Source of the DNA: Paralvinella palmiformis
Lineage: Eukaryota; Annelida; Polychaeta; Terebellida; Alvinellidae
Reading direction: 5' to 3'
DNA length: 64,000 nt
Assembly: GCA_025642065.1 (NCBI GenBank)
Contig: JAODUP010000021.1
Span: 420,501 to 484,500 of the forward strand
In this document: positions 13,181-28,887 of the stretch, piece after piece
Layout: each line of letters begins with the position of its first letter
How positions within the stretch are numbered: position 1 is the stretch's first letter
Position numbers and translations under genes: made by a program
The notes under the pieces: generated by a model
The model's database searches: none
The model's input: only the letters and a program-made list of their open reading frames with translations
What the model was told of the DNA's origin: nothing

Positions 13181-14690
13181 CTAAAAAAATATTCATGAAA
13201 TAATATGGCACTGTAGAGGTTTTAAAATAAATCATCTATCACAAATCTGCCAGAACAGTAAATAGACAGCAATTAATCCTTATAGACTGATACTCTTTCC
13301 TGAAAATATCCCAATCAAGAACAACTAATTACTACTTTTTTTTCAGCCCCATACTCTCCCCCTAAAAAAAAACTGTTGACTATTGGATAATAATCTTTTC
13401 AAGTTATTGATACATAGTATTTATCCCTCGTCCAGATTAAAGGATTTATTGTTTGCTGAGAAATATTCTCATAAATATTATTATTAATCCCATTCATCTC
13501 TGATTTAACTACAGAATATAAGGTTTTCATCAAGTCTGGATAAGAAATAGGGGTAGCCGTATTTAGATGTAATGCTTGGGAAACATCATTATGACCTGAT
13601 TATTGTTAACTCAAAACGTAATTAAAAACATTAAAAATCAGTGATACAAAAGTTTCTTATATCATCAAAGACCAATTTTATAAGGTGATATTTCAGGAAA
13701 CAATTTTATTCCATATTTGATGCATTATAAAATTCCCCATAAGCCGGATTACGGTTAAAAACCTGTTCAAATGCTAGATGATAAAGCGACTTATAGGCCA
13801 CCCTGTATTTGTAACACCTATGATTTGATACATGTTGGATTTTATAGTGATTCGATCTAACAGAAGAATGACAACACAAAAGGTTTGGCAAAAAGCACTC
13901 ACTCACTCAACTATAGTTATGTGATACCTGTCCTGTCAACTTACACTATAATACGGTTAAAATCATTTTAGACTGTCCAAGGTTATAGGCCCTTTTAATA
14001 ACAACAATAAGAAGAAAAAATAATAGTCTATTCTCGGTATGAAGTTTTACTTCTGTTTAAAAAAAACCCACAATTAGCCTTCATCTTTTAATAACATATC
14101 TAATATATTTGAGGAAATCAATGCAAATTATTTAATATTTGTTTCCGATCCAAAAAATACATTAAGAAAGAGATAAAGTAAAATTTGTTATTATTAATTA
14201 AAAGCAAATATTAAGAAGAATTTCACAATCATTTCACATAGTAGGCAGTTCATCGAGCTGAAATTTGGTTTTGGCCATTTCTAGTATAATTTCGGATAAT
14301 CCTAAAAACCATAATAAATTGGATCGTATCATTTGTAATGTTTCTTCTGCATGCAAGTTTTAAAAGAGACACTACAACCGTGAACTTTTATGCACAAAAG
14401 AAGAAGAAAAAAAAAACTCCACCCCAAAGTACCTATAGCTGACAGAAACATGACTAACCTAAATATATGCAGAATTGAAGACATATACTATGAGCTGGAG
14501 AGACTTTATGCACACATTTGAAACATATAAGCTGCAGTACAATGGTTTACACTATATACATGGAGTATATAGAGATAACTGACTTGCATTAATGTTGTAT
14601 TACAACGAATAACTGTACACTGAAATACTGAAATTTGGAAGTTCCTGATGTTTCTGATATAGCATCTCAGGTGAGCTACTGGTTGCACCT

Positions 14691-14749
<59 letters not shown>

Positions 14750-15330
14750 ACGTGTACACACACACACACACACACACAACATATGCATATGCATACATGT
14801 TCATATTCATTTCTGGCCAGTAGTAGAAACATAGAGGCTGCTAGCACTAATCATTGACAATTCAAGTGACATTTTTGAAGACTTTGTTTTCCAAAAAGAT
14901 ACCGCAGCTGAAGTATTGTCGTAAAATACACATAATACTGATTTTGCACCAATACGCAGTGACTAGATAATCCAATCAACTTCTAAAACCAATCCCCAGA
15001 TCTTCTTCTACAGTACATGATGACAAATATATATTTAGCTGATATGATATATTATCCGTACTTATTATATGACCATGAGGGCACAGTATATACAAGTATA
15101 TCATTATGGTGTTCTCCTATCTGTACAATTAATTTTAACTACAGAATGGTACTGTACGATGGTGCCAACTGTAATCAACATCAACATTGTCTGCTAATTA
15201 AACGTCACTTAAGTTATACCACTACAGATGTCAGTGTTCATATTTCTAATACTATACACATGTGATAAACATAAATCACACACACACACACATACACATA
15301 TTTTGAGCTGATATAAAATAAAGTATGTAA
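12650..15330. other. Intergenic region downstream of the TBC-propeller gene
   Basis: AT-rich sequence with GA/CA microsatellites at 13105-13180 and 14692-14780. A minus-strand open frame at 13706-13906 has no domain I recognise. No gene called. Confidence 0.5.
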
Positions 15331-15337
15331 AATTCAA

Positions 15338-15343
15338 TTTATT
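15338..15343 (-). terminator. Candidate polyadenylation signal of the TBC-propeller gene
   Basis: AATAAA on the minus strand about 285 bases after the stop codon. It is the first canonical hexamer I see downstream; cleavage position is not determined. Confidence 0.45.
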
Positions 15344-15627
15344 ACAAAAAAATTAATGTGTGACAATTTTAAGCAAAGTTAAACTTAATGATCTGTTCTG
15401 TTTAACTAGTTTTCCGGAATTAAATGTTTTTTGCCATGAATGCTGTGAAACAAGTCAATATTTTCATGCATTGTATAAAATGTATATGACACACACACAC
15501 ACACACACATACGCACACATACACACACATGCATAATTATGCATGCATTATATCCATAATAAATACTTTTTTATGTTGAGGTAATACAGCAATAATAACA
15601 ATCATCATTGGTGGAAAATGAAATCTT

Positions 15628-15735
15628 TCAATTGGAAAATGAACGCTCCAATGACATGTGTCGCATATAGGAAGGTCGGCGTGGCATATTTGTATATGGG
15701 CAGACCTCAGGAACCGGTTCATTTGTCCAGATTGA
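15628..15735 (-). CDS. Terminal exon of the TBC-propeller gene
   Basis: Encodes [20 protein letters not shown] then [15 protein letters not shown] and TGA (15630-15628). The [10 protein letters not shown] strand completes the propeller. Acceptor AATTTCAG; phase 0 join to the previous exon. Confidence 0.82.
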   Translation of the reverse strand, partial: SIWTNEPVPEVCPYTNMPRRPSYMRHMSLERSFSN

Positions 15736-18700
15736 CTGAAATTAAGATACGAATTAAAATCCTATCAACATAGTTGTATTCAATGCACTTGCGAAACACT
15801 GCTCTACTGACGATATAGACTCACCATAAATAATCCTATAAAGATTTCTATTTTGAAAACCTTCTAATTATCCGGTGTTATATATCACTGAATTTAGAAC
15901 AGTCGAAAATAAATGTTTTATGTGTCTTACCTCTCCTGCTTTCTTTGTCCATTTTAGTACGGCTTCGTCATCACCATAACAACCAGCACAACTTAATATT
16001 ACAGTGGTACCATTACAGCTACAGTAAAAAGGAACTAACTAAAATATCCATGTTTCCGTTCACTTTAAGGCAAATATTTCACAACTGTTACTAGCATAAA
16101 TATTTAAAATGAAATGCTATATATTTAGAAAATATGTGTTACATCATTAATAATAATAATAATAATTAAATGGTAAGAACTATTTAAATACAATTTTGAG
16201 CATTTGGAAATTATTGATTATTAAAATTAATTTAGCCGATTATGATAAACATAAAATTAATCAACATTTATCTTAACATATTAATTGAGTAGTTTGCAAA
16301 TACAATTTGATTTTAAACCCACTTTACAGATCTAAAAAGCTAAAACCCAACCCAACGATGGCCGTAGGAAAGAGCACTTTTCATCATCGGCTTTTGCGAA
16401 TCTACGACAAATATCATCACACAACAAACGGCTAAACACGGCGGTAAAATTATATCCTACCTGGTTGGTATTAGACATTTAACGGGCCGGTCACTGACCT
16501 TGACCTTTGTGTCAACGCTGAGGTCAATAAAATAGGTCAGGTCGCTGAAGCTGCCGCTCGACATCGTGCTGGAGCTGGCCGTGCCGTCCAACCTGTGGCC
16601 GAATGCCGGCGGTCTGAGGTTCCGACGACTTAAATCGGGCGTCGAGCCCCCGAACATTACATCGGCAGAAGAGATGCCCAGCGTCGGTCCCGAGTCCAAC
16701 ACCGCCGGTTGTTGGTCTAACACCTCCAACGATTTAGACATATTTCGAAACAGCTGTCCTCCGTCGTGCTGGTCTATTTCTATTTCTGGCACCGGTGCCG
16801 ACATCCCATCCTGTTCGGGAGCGAGCCCCGCCGAGGCGACAGCCTTTGACGAACTACCTTTTGAGTTACACGTACTGGAAGTAGAACCGACAGCCGTGAT
16901 AGGCCGTTTATTGTTGACAATCTTTAACGCGTACTCGGCTGAGCGTACGCTTTCTCCGGGGAACTTCGGCGTTTGACCTTTCCTCTCCACGGTTTCCGGC
17001 TTCAGATCCTGAATGAGACCGCTTGCGAGATACTGTAGGTCCGATTCGTCGGTCAGACTCTCCGATGTTGACGTCGGCCGGCTACGTCCAGCCGTCACGG
17101 TACTCTCCTGGGGAGGCGCATGCGCCTTGCCCAACGTGTTCTTGAAGACGCCCGGAAGCTGTCTCCTGGTCTTGTTGTCCGCGTAAGCGATATTGTGTCC
17201 GAGCATCGGCCGTTGGGCATCTCCGGAATGTACGCGTCTGTCCGCTCCGGGATTAATCGGCTGCGGCATAGGCGAGGCATCCGTGTGTGGATCACCGCTA
17301 GTACAACTAACGCTGATCACGGGATGGAACTCTTCAACAAACACAGAATCGTTATGTTTCACCTCATTCCGGATACCTCCCAGTCCGGACTGCTGCGTGG
17401 CTGGGCCCGTCTGTGCTGGTTTCCTCTGATCGGGAATAGCACCCGGATCCTGTCCTCGCGATGTAACGCTGTCCACTTTTCCGTCGTCTCGAGATAATCT
17501 CTCGTCGCTGGCGCTGCAAGGCGGACCGTTCTGGATCAGTCCCTTTTGTCTCTGTAGACGGCTCGTTTTCGTGGATCTCATCTGGGGTCGTCCAGCCGCT
17601 CGGCATTGTTTATCATCCGACGACACGCCACCCTTGCGGGCGCGCGCATTCAGGCCGTTTACTACGCCACTGCCAGTTTGTAGATCGGAAACCGAGGACG
17701 GCCGAACTATGGGCGTAGTACCCTTGACGTTGACGCGATTGTTGCTGCCCAGCACAAACCTAGTTTCCTGCAGTCGCATTCTCCTGGCGAGCCTCGCCTG
17801 GCGCAGCTCGTCCGCGTGGTCGCGCCTCTCTCTGATTTTTGGCTTCGTCCTGCTATCGTCATCGGTACCGTCACCATCGTGACCGACGACACCAACGTCA
17901 TCGTCGTCGTCATCCTCCAACATCCCATTAAGTAGCATCTCGTGGCTCCGCGACTGTTCCCGATTGAGCCTTCTGTGTGCCTTGATCTTCTTGGCTTTGC
18001 CATTCTCGACGTGACGTAGGTGCTGCTGCTGCGGTCTGTGCTGCTTCGCCCGACACTTGTTGGAGTCCTTGACTGGGTGCGACGCCGCGTAGTGTCGAAG
18101 GTGAGAACGGTCGTGTATGGTGTAGACGGTGAGAAGGCCGTCTCCCGTACCGATCCACAACATGTTGTTGAACGGCAGAAGGGTGGTTATTCTCTGTTTG
18201 TTTAACGTGCCATCGTCGTCCTGAAAGCGAGTGAGCAGATCACTGTTTTACATGGGGACACTCCGGTCGGCTGTTAGCACATAAATATACGTGTGAGTAG
18301 ACAGGAGGGGGGGGGGGATATTAGACGTGCAACAATCACAGAAACAGGCAATCGCAATTAGGCAAGATAGCCCAACCAGGCAGGGAATTAGAGACAGATA
18401 CGGCTAAAAACTGACTATCCCCCCCCCCAAAAAAAAAAAGACTGCAAGGTGTGCAGAATAACATAATTTGCACTGAAATTAAAGCGATAATTATAGCAAA
18501 AAAAGAGGAAATTTAAATTCAGATATTAACTAAAGTGGTGAAAGAATGCCTTAATTTCCAGATAATTATTAAACACACACGCGCGCGCGCGTGCGCGTAT
18601 ATATTCGGCTTACAGTTTTCCTTGCTACAACTTTGTTAGAGCAGACATCATAGAGTAGTTTACACGTCAGTTGATCAGAGTCCCACAGCTCTAAGACAGA

Positions 18701-18843
18701 CGAACCCTTGATTGTAGTCCAAATGCCATGTGAGCTTTTAGCCAACATTAACACGTGATCAAAGGGATTGGGAGATATCATGATTTTGTCAAGCATGTCC
18801 AATGACCTGTGGAAATATATAAACAATAAGATGGTCAACAATA

Positions 18844-18931
<88 letters not shown>

Positions 18932-19421
18932 CTGTATATGCGTGTTTATGTGTATGGGAGAGGTGAGAGTGTTCATTCGAGCGTCTATCTGTCTGTCTGT
19001 CTGTCTGTCTGTCCGTCCGTCTGTCCGTCCGTCCGTCCGTCCGTCTGGCTGTGTTACTATGTTGGCTATATTTATTGAAATATATATCGTCTTAATCATC
19101 TATGTCTGGTGAGACAATACACAATGCAGAATGAAAATGTACTTCTCCCGAAAGTGGAAAATCCAGATGCCGCTTTTCAGACATTACCAACGAAGAGAGA
19201 ACACCTAGTTGGGATAAAGAGGATACCTCACAGATCCAGTATTACTAAACCCATTACTCACTGTGACTGTAGTACGTGTATGGCATTGCCACAGGCCATC
19301 CACACCTGCTTTCCTGTACACACAATACCAGTAACCGGTGACCGGCCCAATGGTATGTAGAATGGCTCTTCTTGGGGTTCCTTAGGCTGAACTTGCTGTA
19401 AATAAACAATATTATAACTCT

Positions 19422-19470
<49 letters not shown>

Positions 19471-20044
19471 TAAGTATAGCGTCTTCAAGTATGTCCAATG
19501 ACTACTATCACCATTACGACCATAAAGATAATATGTTTATAATATTATTTAGTATTCTAGCCATCAATTAGTCTCCAAATCTTTCACTGTATACATGTCA
19601 TTTTTCCAGGACTGTTTTATAAGAAATAAAAGACAGAAATGATTCTGCTTATTGACAAAAAAAATGCAATGATATAACTAATCTCACTAGAAAAGGGACA
19701 GTTTCCCTGTCGTTGGCAGAATTTCGTTTCCTTTTTGTTGTTATTGATGAGCACATTGTATCTTAAATAATTAATAAAAAGTGATCTTCTCCTATCAGTT
19801 GCGCCTCCGTGGTCTAATTGGTAGCGTGTTGGACCACAGATCACCACTACCACCTCAGTTCGAATCTCGGCGTGGGCATATCTGAAGGGTATTTCGTCTT
19901 CTTACCTTTGGAGCTCGCTCGACCCATTTAGCCGACCATATACACAAAAGTAGCCGTAAAACATCAATCATCATCACCTATCAGTTACCCAATTTAGGGC
20001 TGATTAACCCAGGTAAATTTTTAGCAATTTATTTATGGTACGTC

Positions 20045-20087
<43 letters not shown>

Positions 20088-20365
20088 ACACACACACACT
20101 CACACACAACACACACACACACACCACCACCACCACCACCAACCACCAGAACAACAATCGTTAGTATAATATATCAATAAATCCTCTAATACTAAGGTTC
20201 TGTTTGAAGTACGTACATCAATGATGGCTACTGTACCATCTCCCATACCAGCAAATAGACGATTAGTATAGTCAGATATCATGACGTATAGACTAAATAT
20301 ACTGTCATTTAATGTCAGACACCAGAGCTCTCGGCTGGAATAAATCAAATTAGAACTGATTAAAC

Positions 20366-20398
<33 letters not shown>

Positions 20399-23300
20399 TT
20401 GAATCACATATTTAACAATCTACGATTATATAATATGATGTTAACCAAAATAAAAGGTAAAATACAACCAGAAATACAGCCAAACTCACTGACCAACGTG
20501 ACACAGACACAAAGTCAGACACGGTTTCAGTAATATACTTAGTGTGAGCGTTTAAAATAATATAATCCCCGTCAGCCATAGAACAGTTTCCAACTTACAC
20601 CATTTTTATGCTGTACGCGTGTAGGATTCTGGATAGTGTTCCAATCAGGAATATCTCGCCCTCTAAACAACATGCGCTCAGAATGTGAGATTCGACCTAT
20701 TAACACAATTAATATAAGTGTTATTAATACACGGGGAATAGGTTTAATACACACAACTAAGTATAGCTGCCATGTTGTTCTTTAAGCCATCTACACAAGC
20801 GGATGGCTGTATTTGGGCGCCTCCGTGGTCTAGCAGTAGCGTGTTGGACCACAGATCACAACCACCCGTGTTCGAATCTCGGCGTGGCCATATCTGAAGG
20901 TTGTTTAATCTTTGACTTCGATTCATTACCTTTGGAGGTCGCTCGGCCCATTTAGTCTACCATGTGCACAGAAGTGGCCGTAAAAGATCAATCATCATCA
21001 TCATCTTTAAACAACACAAACCTTCAGCGTATACGTGTATTTCCAACACCTATCTCAAGTATTGATACTAACACTGTATATCTTAATTGTACGAATGTAT
21101 TTGATAATAACAGTTTTACGTCAAACTACATTAGAATACGTTGAATGTTTCCGTTAGTTTGTGATATTTAAGGAATACAATAATCAGGTTCGGAGTCAGA
21201 AATCAAATTTATCAATCACCAATAGACTATATGACAAGATGTAGTGAGGGGGTGGTTGTTTTGTGTGACCATAGTACCTCCCTCAGCTGAACGAAACTTC
21301 AGAAAACGTGCCAAGATTTGAGGGTCTGTTCTAACTTACAACAGCCTATATCTTTACGACTGAACTGTGTTCCGACAGATTTTTTAAATACCACTTTTTA
21401 ATCTAAAAGATCCCCTCTTCGGAAAGAGAAATGGGTTTTGCCACTAAACGTGTTTCATCTACGGCATTCTAAAATATTGACAGTAACAAAGAGATCAGGC
21501 ATTCTTCTTCTATATCAAACTAGAGTAGTAACTGTTATCGTGCACGTCGGGAGAGATAAGAGAAGTCAATCGACATATGTCTCCGACCATCTTGCGTTTT
21601 CTCACACTCTAATACATTCTGGGTCCGGGCAAAACCACTGAATGATTTACATCCATCCATTCGTTCACATAATTGTTAATTCTTCGCAAAACCAAACATA
21701 AAGTAGCGGAATACTTAAAGTCTTTTGGAACACGAGACAATCCAAATACTGGAATGTGATACCAATATTTGAGGTCGTTAAAGTTCATGTATGTATTTTG
21801 ACTTAGGACAGAACAACTGATGCTCCGATTCCTTGTTAGTTTTATCTTCACATTTGATTGGGAGGTGTTAATGCTGCGTTTTATAATGGGTTTATTGTTG
21901 TTGTTGTTATTGTTGTTTGTATTTATAGAGGTGGGGAGATGGGGAAACGCGACCTTGTTAACATAAGATCAGTTCTAACAAAAGGCCAGTTAGGCACGAA
22001 TAACTTAGTTTCGTGGCGGAGAAATTCAGCTGACTGTAATTTGTTATTTGAAACGCAATAAACCTCGCTACTGAAGAAACTGGACGCCTACAGCTTCGAG
22101 AGCAGAACATTGAGTTTGTCATCAATTCTGTCCCATCACACTTAACGTCAGCGGAAAAGGACTTTAGAGTGGTAAAAATCACGAGGAGTCAATGTTCCAG
22201 GCACACGTGATACGTGCTTATAAAAAGGCTTCACGCGTCTTAAGGTTCGCTTGAACAACACTCCCCAGTGAGGACAAGACAACCGCGTCATCACTGTTCC
22301 TCACCATTGTAAAACTTCTTATAGAATTTAATAATTTCACCTGACGGTCTAGATACAGGAAACGCAGATTAACCAGCGTAGATGGAGACGTTTAATGTTC
22401 AGCCTGAAAGGATGCTCCTCTCTGAAGAACACCTGAGAGCTATTCAGTTACCATCGGTCAAACACATTAGGAGATGGCACAATAAGTTACAAGTTTACCA
22501 ATTTCGGAATGGCATTAAAAGAGTAGAGTCCTGATATGTCTTCTTTAACGCGGTAGAAGGATCCGGTACTCGAGTGTACTTCAAATGATGGGGGTTTATG
22601 CAAGTAAAGCGATGAGATAGAACGTTTCTAACCCGCGGCATCTACAAATGACTCTTCAATTAAACATATTATTATTATTATTATTATTATCATTATCATC
22701 ATCATCATCATCATCATTAACATTCAGTCAGTCAGTAATATTGAAATGGGACAATGTTCAACACAAAATATAGTAATCAGCCATTACCTCAATCTTTGTA
22801 TCTCTGGCTAGTGCCTCAGTACTGAGTACAGAGACCACTTTTCCATAATTCTGCTCGCCAACACAGATCCAGGCTTGGTCTGAGAATATAGAACATTTAC
22901 ACCATAAAATACTTGGACACAATAGCATGTAAATATTAATGCGACGCTGTCATAACGTTACGACAAAATACTTTCCGGATATCATTCAAAAGAATTTTGA
23001 CGCACTTCTTTGTGTACGGTTTTTTATAATGTCGTCATATTTTCAAAATAACATGTTGGTGCATGCTGCATGAACGAGTTTTAAAAAAGGAAACCCTACT
23101 CTGACGCATAGCTAGGTCATCTTCGACGACATCACATAACACAAAATATGTATGGCTGCATTATGATTAATACAATACCCGAACAACGTGGCATTGACGG
23201 CAGATTTCTTTTCCTGTCTACTACATAGTCGAAATCATTATCAAGGCAACAGAAATTACAGCCAAATAATGAAATTTTCGTATACGTTTATTTTAAAATA

Positions 23301-24072
23301 AACTTAAAATCTTCCCCCGAATGTGAAAATTATTATAATTACGCGAAATTATCAATAAAGACTGTAGTCAAATCTAATTCAAGTTCAGTTTATACATTAA
23401 GTTTAATAGGAATGTAATTTTATTAAATGAAAAAGACATCATAATACGTGGATATTTTAATTGTCCGTCCGCAGATATTCAGATCCCCAGCCGGATGCCA
23501 ATGCCGGATCCCGGATGTCCGTATTGACGTCATCAGCCTGGGAATATTTTGGGTATAATTTGGCTAGGTTATGGGTGTAACGTCATCATTCTCTGCGTGT
23601 CAACACTGAACACGGGTATATAGTCCGCTTAATTATTCACATAGAGGCCAGCGCATTGACCTTTTCTCTCGGGTCAATGGGCCAGCTCAAAGTGATCCGG
23701 GTAAACATCAACTTGTTATGACGTTTTCAACCCCCCCAAAAAAAACACGTATTTTATTTATATAAATTGGAAGATATAAGTAATAGAGTGACAACTAATG
23801 CTAATAAAAGTCATTGTTATTAAAATCATTAAAAAATAGTATTGGCTAACAAGGGAACTGCTTTAACAATAACACAGTTAGCAATTTTTTTTTTGGGGGG
23901 GTGAGCCTATCTGTTTTGTGCTTAGTTTAGTATGCACAATATACATATTAAATAAATCTGAAATAATTTCACGAAGCATAACCTGTGCATATAGAAAATA
24001 AATAGATTCGGTGAATAATATTGTTGGTTATTATTATTATTTTAACAAATTTCTAATACAGTGTAAGGACTA

Positions 24073-24128
<56 letters not shown>

Positions 24129-24881
24129 AAAAAAATTATTAGCCATCACCCCGAGTGTATAATTGTAAAACAGCTTCACATCCGGTACATTTATGTCTGA
24201 AGCAAACCGTAAACATCAAACTCGGTCTCGACTCACCATTCTCACAAGACGCAGCACATTCGTAAACTAATGCTGAAGGTGGGATCATGTCTAACTCATC
24301 GAGCTATATGGTAATAAAATATATCATCAGATATAGTATCAGTAATTAGCATGATATTTCAATGAGGAAGGGGGGTGGGGGGGGGGATTTCATTACGGTT
24401 AAAGGCCCGGACATTTTGCGTGTTTTTTCTCCAATACTGGCTAATTGAAGATTGATATACCATTCTATTTTTTTCTTCCAGAGCCGATCTGTATATTTCA
24501 CGTTTCTTTAGTTTCTCCTTCAAGGCGTTCAGATATACGACTTGTTTGGCGGCGATGTCTTTTCTATGAGGGAATGGCTTCAAATCGTTGAATGCCACCT
24601 GTATAGCAGACGAAATGAAACGGTAAAGTTCAGGATGGGAGTAATTACATCTATAACAATCATCAGTTCGTAATTAAACGAGTAAGAACTATATTATTCT
24701 TGAGAGAGAAAGTTATCAGCAAATTGAACTCCCCTCATTCTTGCTGTGTGTGCGTGTGGGTGCGTGCGTGCGCGCGTGCGCGTGTGTGTTATGTTACATG
24801 TTATATAGGCGTGAGCTCTAGTTTTCGTGATGTTTATAAATCTTATGGACTTATGACCTAATGACTACTACCTGAATCCAA

Positions 24882-24927
<46 letters not shown>

Positions 24928-25925
24928 GATAGATAGATAGATATACGTGTGGATGTAATCTATAGTTGTCTATATACTTTTCTTTTCAGATCATGTATCT
25001 GTCTGTCTGTCTGTCCATCAGTTTCCACGTGTATATGTACACTTGTTCGTATACATACCTGTCTGTCTGTCTGTCGGATTGTCGCACATTAAAGCCACTC
25101 ACTATTGGCCGTAGAGAACCGAGATAACATAGACTAAATAATAGCATCATCTCACCTCTACCAAACCATCTGTATCAAACATCAGCTTCCCACAGACTTT
25201 AAGATGTCTCATCACATTAATGGTGTCCTTCTTTGCTAATATTCCCTGTTCGTTTATCTTGATAATGGCCAACGAAAAGCGAAATAGGACCTTCGGGCCT
25301 TCAGCTAGAAAACAATCCCAGATCCTGATCAGCGTCTGGAAATAGAAACAAATTGTAATATCACGTGTCGCGTGGACGCCGGCGTATCGTGTTGCCATAG
25401 AAACCGCGTTCGTTGGCACAAAATAATGGACGACAAACCAGCTGAGATTGTAGCGAGTGAAAGATTGTATCATGTGTGTGGCTGAGTGGCTGCTCAATAG
25501 GAAAACAGAAAGAAGAAAAAACAGGTCAAAGTATTTTATTGATGGATGAACATCTCACAACTAAACTGAGGTCTGTTGTACAATGCACTACGTATTTACC
25601 CCCCATTAAGCCTCAAATATCATTGTAATCGATTTGTCAATAAGTGATTGATTTGTCAGGTTTCAGTACTATAGTCACATCTGTGGCATATGACTGAGAG
25701 ACGACTGTTTGTTGAAACATTCCACACAATGAGAAGAGAAATTCTTCATAACCAGAGACTCCCTGAAAAATCATCCACAAACATGTAATCATTTAGATTA
25801 CATTAATCTTGGTCGGCATCATTTCACCAGATATGACTTGGATTCGAACCAACAATCTGGAGGTTTCCAACGCATTGCTCTAACCACTGCGCCATCGTAT
25901 TGCCCTGAGTGCGTGCGTGCGTGTG

Positions 25926-25961
<36 letters not shown>

Positions 25962-28801
25962 TGTCCGGTGTATCTAGATCACATTTGGTAAGACAGTGTG
26001 TTACAGATCGAAGGTCCATCTCACTTCTCTAGAGCGTAACCTCTCTCGGCTATGTGATCGATTAGTGGCGTGTCTGTGCGTGTCTTTGTACGTACGTTTA
26101 AAAAAAAGTCGGATATTATAATATATGGAATATTCATGAGGCTATTGAATCCAGAATCCAGACGACGGGTGATGTCTAATCGTTCCCTGTTAGTTTGTCT
26201 GTATATCAGTCTGTTTGTAGGTACATGTATTTTTTGTCTGTCTGTCTATCTATCTGTCTATCTGTCTGTCTGTCCTTCCGTCCGTCCCCGTCCGTCCGTC
26301 TGTCCGTCCGTCTGTCCGTCCGTCTGTCTGTCTATCTGTCTGTATTATACACGGATACGCATATATAGGAATGTCATTATTATCAACACCGATATAACCC
26401 CTTTCCTCCAATTATGTTATCCTTTAGGTATTTTGCCTTTTCAATTTTTTTCATTAACTAAATGACTTTATCCGTGTAATATACTGTCACATATGAGGTC
26501 AGTAGAAATTCTATTAAACATTTCATGTGCTCCATCTAGACGCACCTTTAATATTGAAATAACCCCACAATGTGTACTCATAACGGACCCATATGTCCAC
26601 GAGCTCCAGTGTTTAAGCATGATTTCTCTGACAAAAGTCCGGGTGCGTACATTATGAACGGGCTAAGACCACAAATATGTTTTAAACCAGTCCAGCCATT
26701 CATTGTAAAAATAACATGTTTATATTCTATTTTGTCTTCTAGCCAATCTTAGTTCGAGATAATCGTATAACAGAATATTATAATGATTCAGGTTGGTTAG
26801 TTATGTTTTCTTATCATATTAATAAGTCATAATATTAATCGGCAGTTTATGGTAATATTTCATTTTACAGTAAATGTATATTTTACCATATCATTTTAAC
26901 ATTTTACTTTACATGTCTTGTATTGTAAAGAACCCTCGAACACGATATATTTTATATTTAAAAAAGAGTGCTATATAAATATGGTATAAATTAAATTAAA
27001 TTTAGGTCACGAAAGACCGGAAACGTAAGTCCCCCCGATCCCTGCCAACACTTACTACTGAACTACCACAATTAAAACCTTCTTCACGACGACAACAGAA
27101 TGATTGTACCCATCACCAGAAATAGACAACTCCCTCTTATAATAACGTACCTATCAACGAGCGGATAGTTTGACAAACCGCTTAAATGAAGCCGCACAGC
27201 CTACAACCCACACCCTACAACCCCCCCCCCTCTAACCTCCCAGCAGAAAAATCTAAAATTTCACGGAGTAAGCCAAAGATTTAGAGTCGTTTTGAACGCG
27301 AACGAATATCACGGCGACAAGTTTTCGTTTAACTTTGTCCTAAGTTAGTTCTATATTGCGCGGGCATTATATAACGAGAAATTACGTACAGCGTGTAAAC
27401 ATTTAGACAGGATTTTTTTTTTAAACCCCGACTAACTAAATCATGGTATTAATCGATGTTTGGTGTTTAGACGTCAGTTAAAAATCGTCCCTTTACGAGA
27501 CTGAATTAGCCGGGATAGAGTCTGGATCAATCGGAGTTGTTGACTGTTATCTGGTAGTATTATATTTATATAGTGGGAATTCGGCAATGTTGATCCAAAG
27601 ACTTATCAGTTCAGATAAGGACTAATGATATTCCTCCGTCAGTCCACAATCTGAAGGACCAGTGTTTACAATGGACGCGCGCTATATGAAGGAAGGGGGA
27701 GGAGCTGCGTTACTCATCGTTATCTCCTAAGAGATAACAGAAGGGATTTATATATCTATTTATATATCGACGTATCATTAAACCTTACTCATTGATGTCA
27801 AACGTTCTAATATGTCATAGTATCTTTCAGAATATGTTCTAACGTGACTTCGTCTATTGTAGCGTGTCATAATAATTATGTTTTAATATGCATATAATAG
27901 ATTGTAGTATGTCGTAATAAGCCATAGTATATGGCTGTATATTGCAATGTTTTAATACCACATAAATTATGGTATGTCGTTATAGGTCGTAGAATATCAC
28001 TCCATATTGTACAGAGTATATGTTTAATACAAACAGATGTATCACAATGGTATTATTTGATTAGTTTTATTGCTCTTGTTGTGATTTGATCAAATCTGTA
28101 CTGGACTTGACCTGTACAATCGTGCCCAGTGTTAACTGCCCGGGGGGTATCCCGTTTCTAATCATCATAAATTTAAAATATATGGTCTACATTAATCCAT
28201 TCCATTCAATCGAGTGCACTTCTACAGCGAGTTAGCGGATTCGTACTTAGCGGTTTCGCACCCCCAGTCGATTACATTACCGGGGTGCAACCGTGCTCCT
28301 GGGCTTTCCAAACTCTTGTAATTGAAACCAAGTGAGCCTCTTCTGATAACAAACAAGCATTTCGGGTCATTTACTGGATCCATATCTGCCATCTACTAAT
28401 ACTTCACGCCAGATAATAAGCCGCAGGTGTGATTATTATTAATCTGGAGCACGCTGACCAATCGCACTCGTTCGGGATCACCCGAGGAGATCCCATATAT
28501 CGTGCCGGGTTTCTCGAAAGCGATATCCTCGTATCAGGTAGAGATGTATGGTCGGCGACATGTGCTTGGGAGTGGACGCCTGAAATAATTCTTTGGAGTT
28601 CTGGATCTGTCAACTTGTTGTTGTTCATCACTGTCTGAATAAGCGTTGGCCTTAGTGCAATCACCATCATCATCCGCTGATAGCGCGTTCAGGATCATCA
28701 ACCCTGCCGGCCATCAACGCCTGTGATTGACACCATACCAGAGGCTGGATGCTATTCGAATTAATTATTATAACCAGGGAACAGCTGTCATTTAATAGGG
28801 T

Positions 28802-28887
<86 letters not shown>

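Noticed and set aside
14506..14847. 113-residue open frame of alternating C and V
   Set aside because: Translation of a (CA)n microsatellite; no domain at either end.
17120..17497. Open frames on the plus strand and in other minus frames across 16.5-18.2 kb
   Set aside because: Shadows of the GC-rich large exon of the TBC-propeller gene, which joins its neighbours in phase in only one frame.
20572..20754. 60-residue minus-strand frame ending VQHKNG
   Set aside because: The real propeller exon here uses another frame ([16 protein letters not shown]) that splices in phase on both sides.
25838..25906. Candidate functional tRNA gene on the minus strand
   Set aside because: A and B boxes are present, but the acceptor stem does not pair and the sequence merges into a SINE-like context and a GTGC tract.
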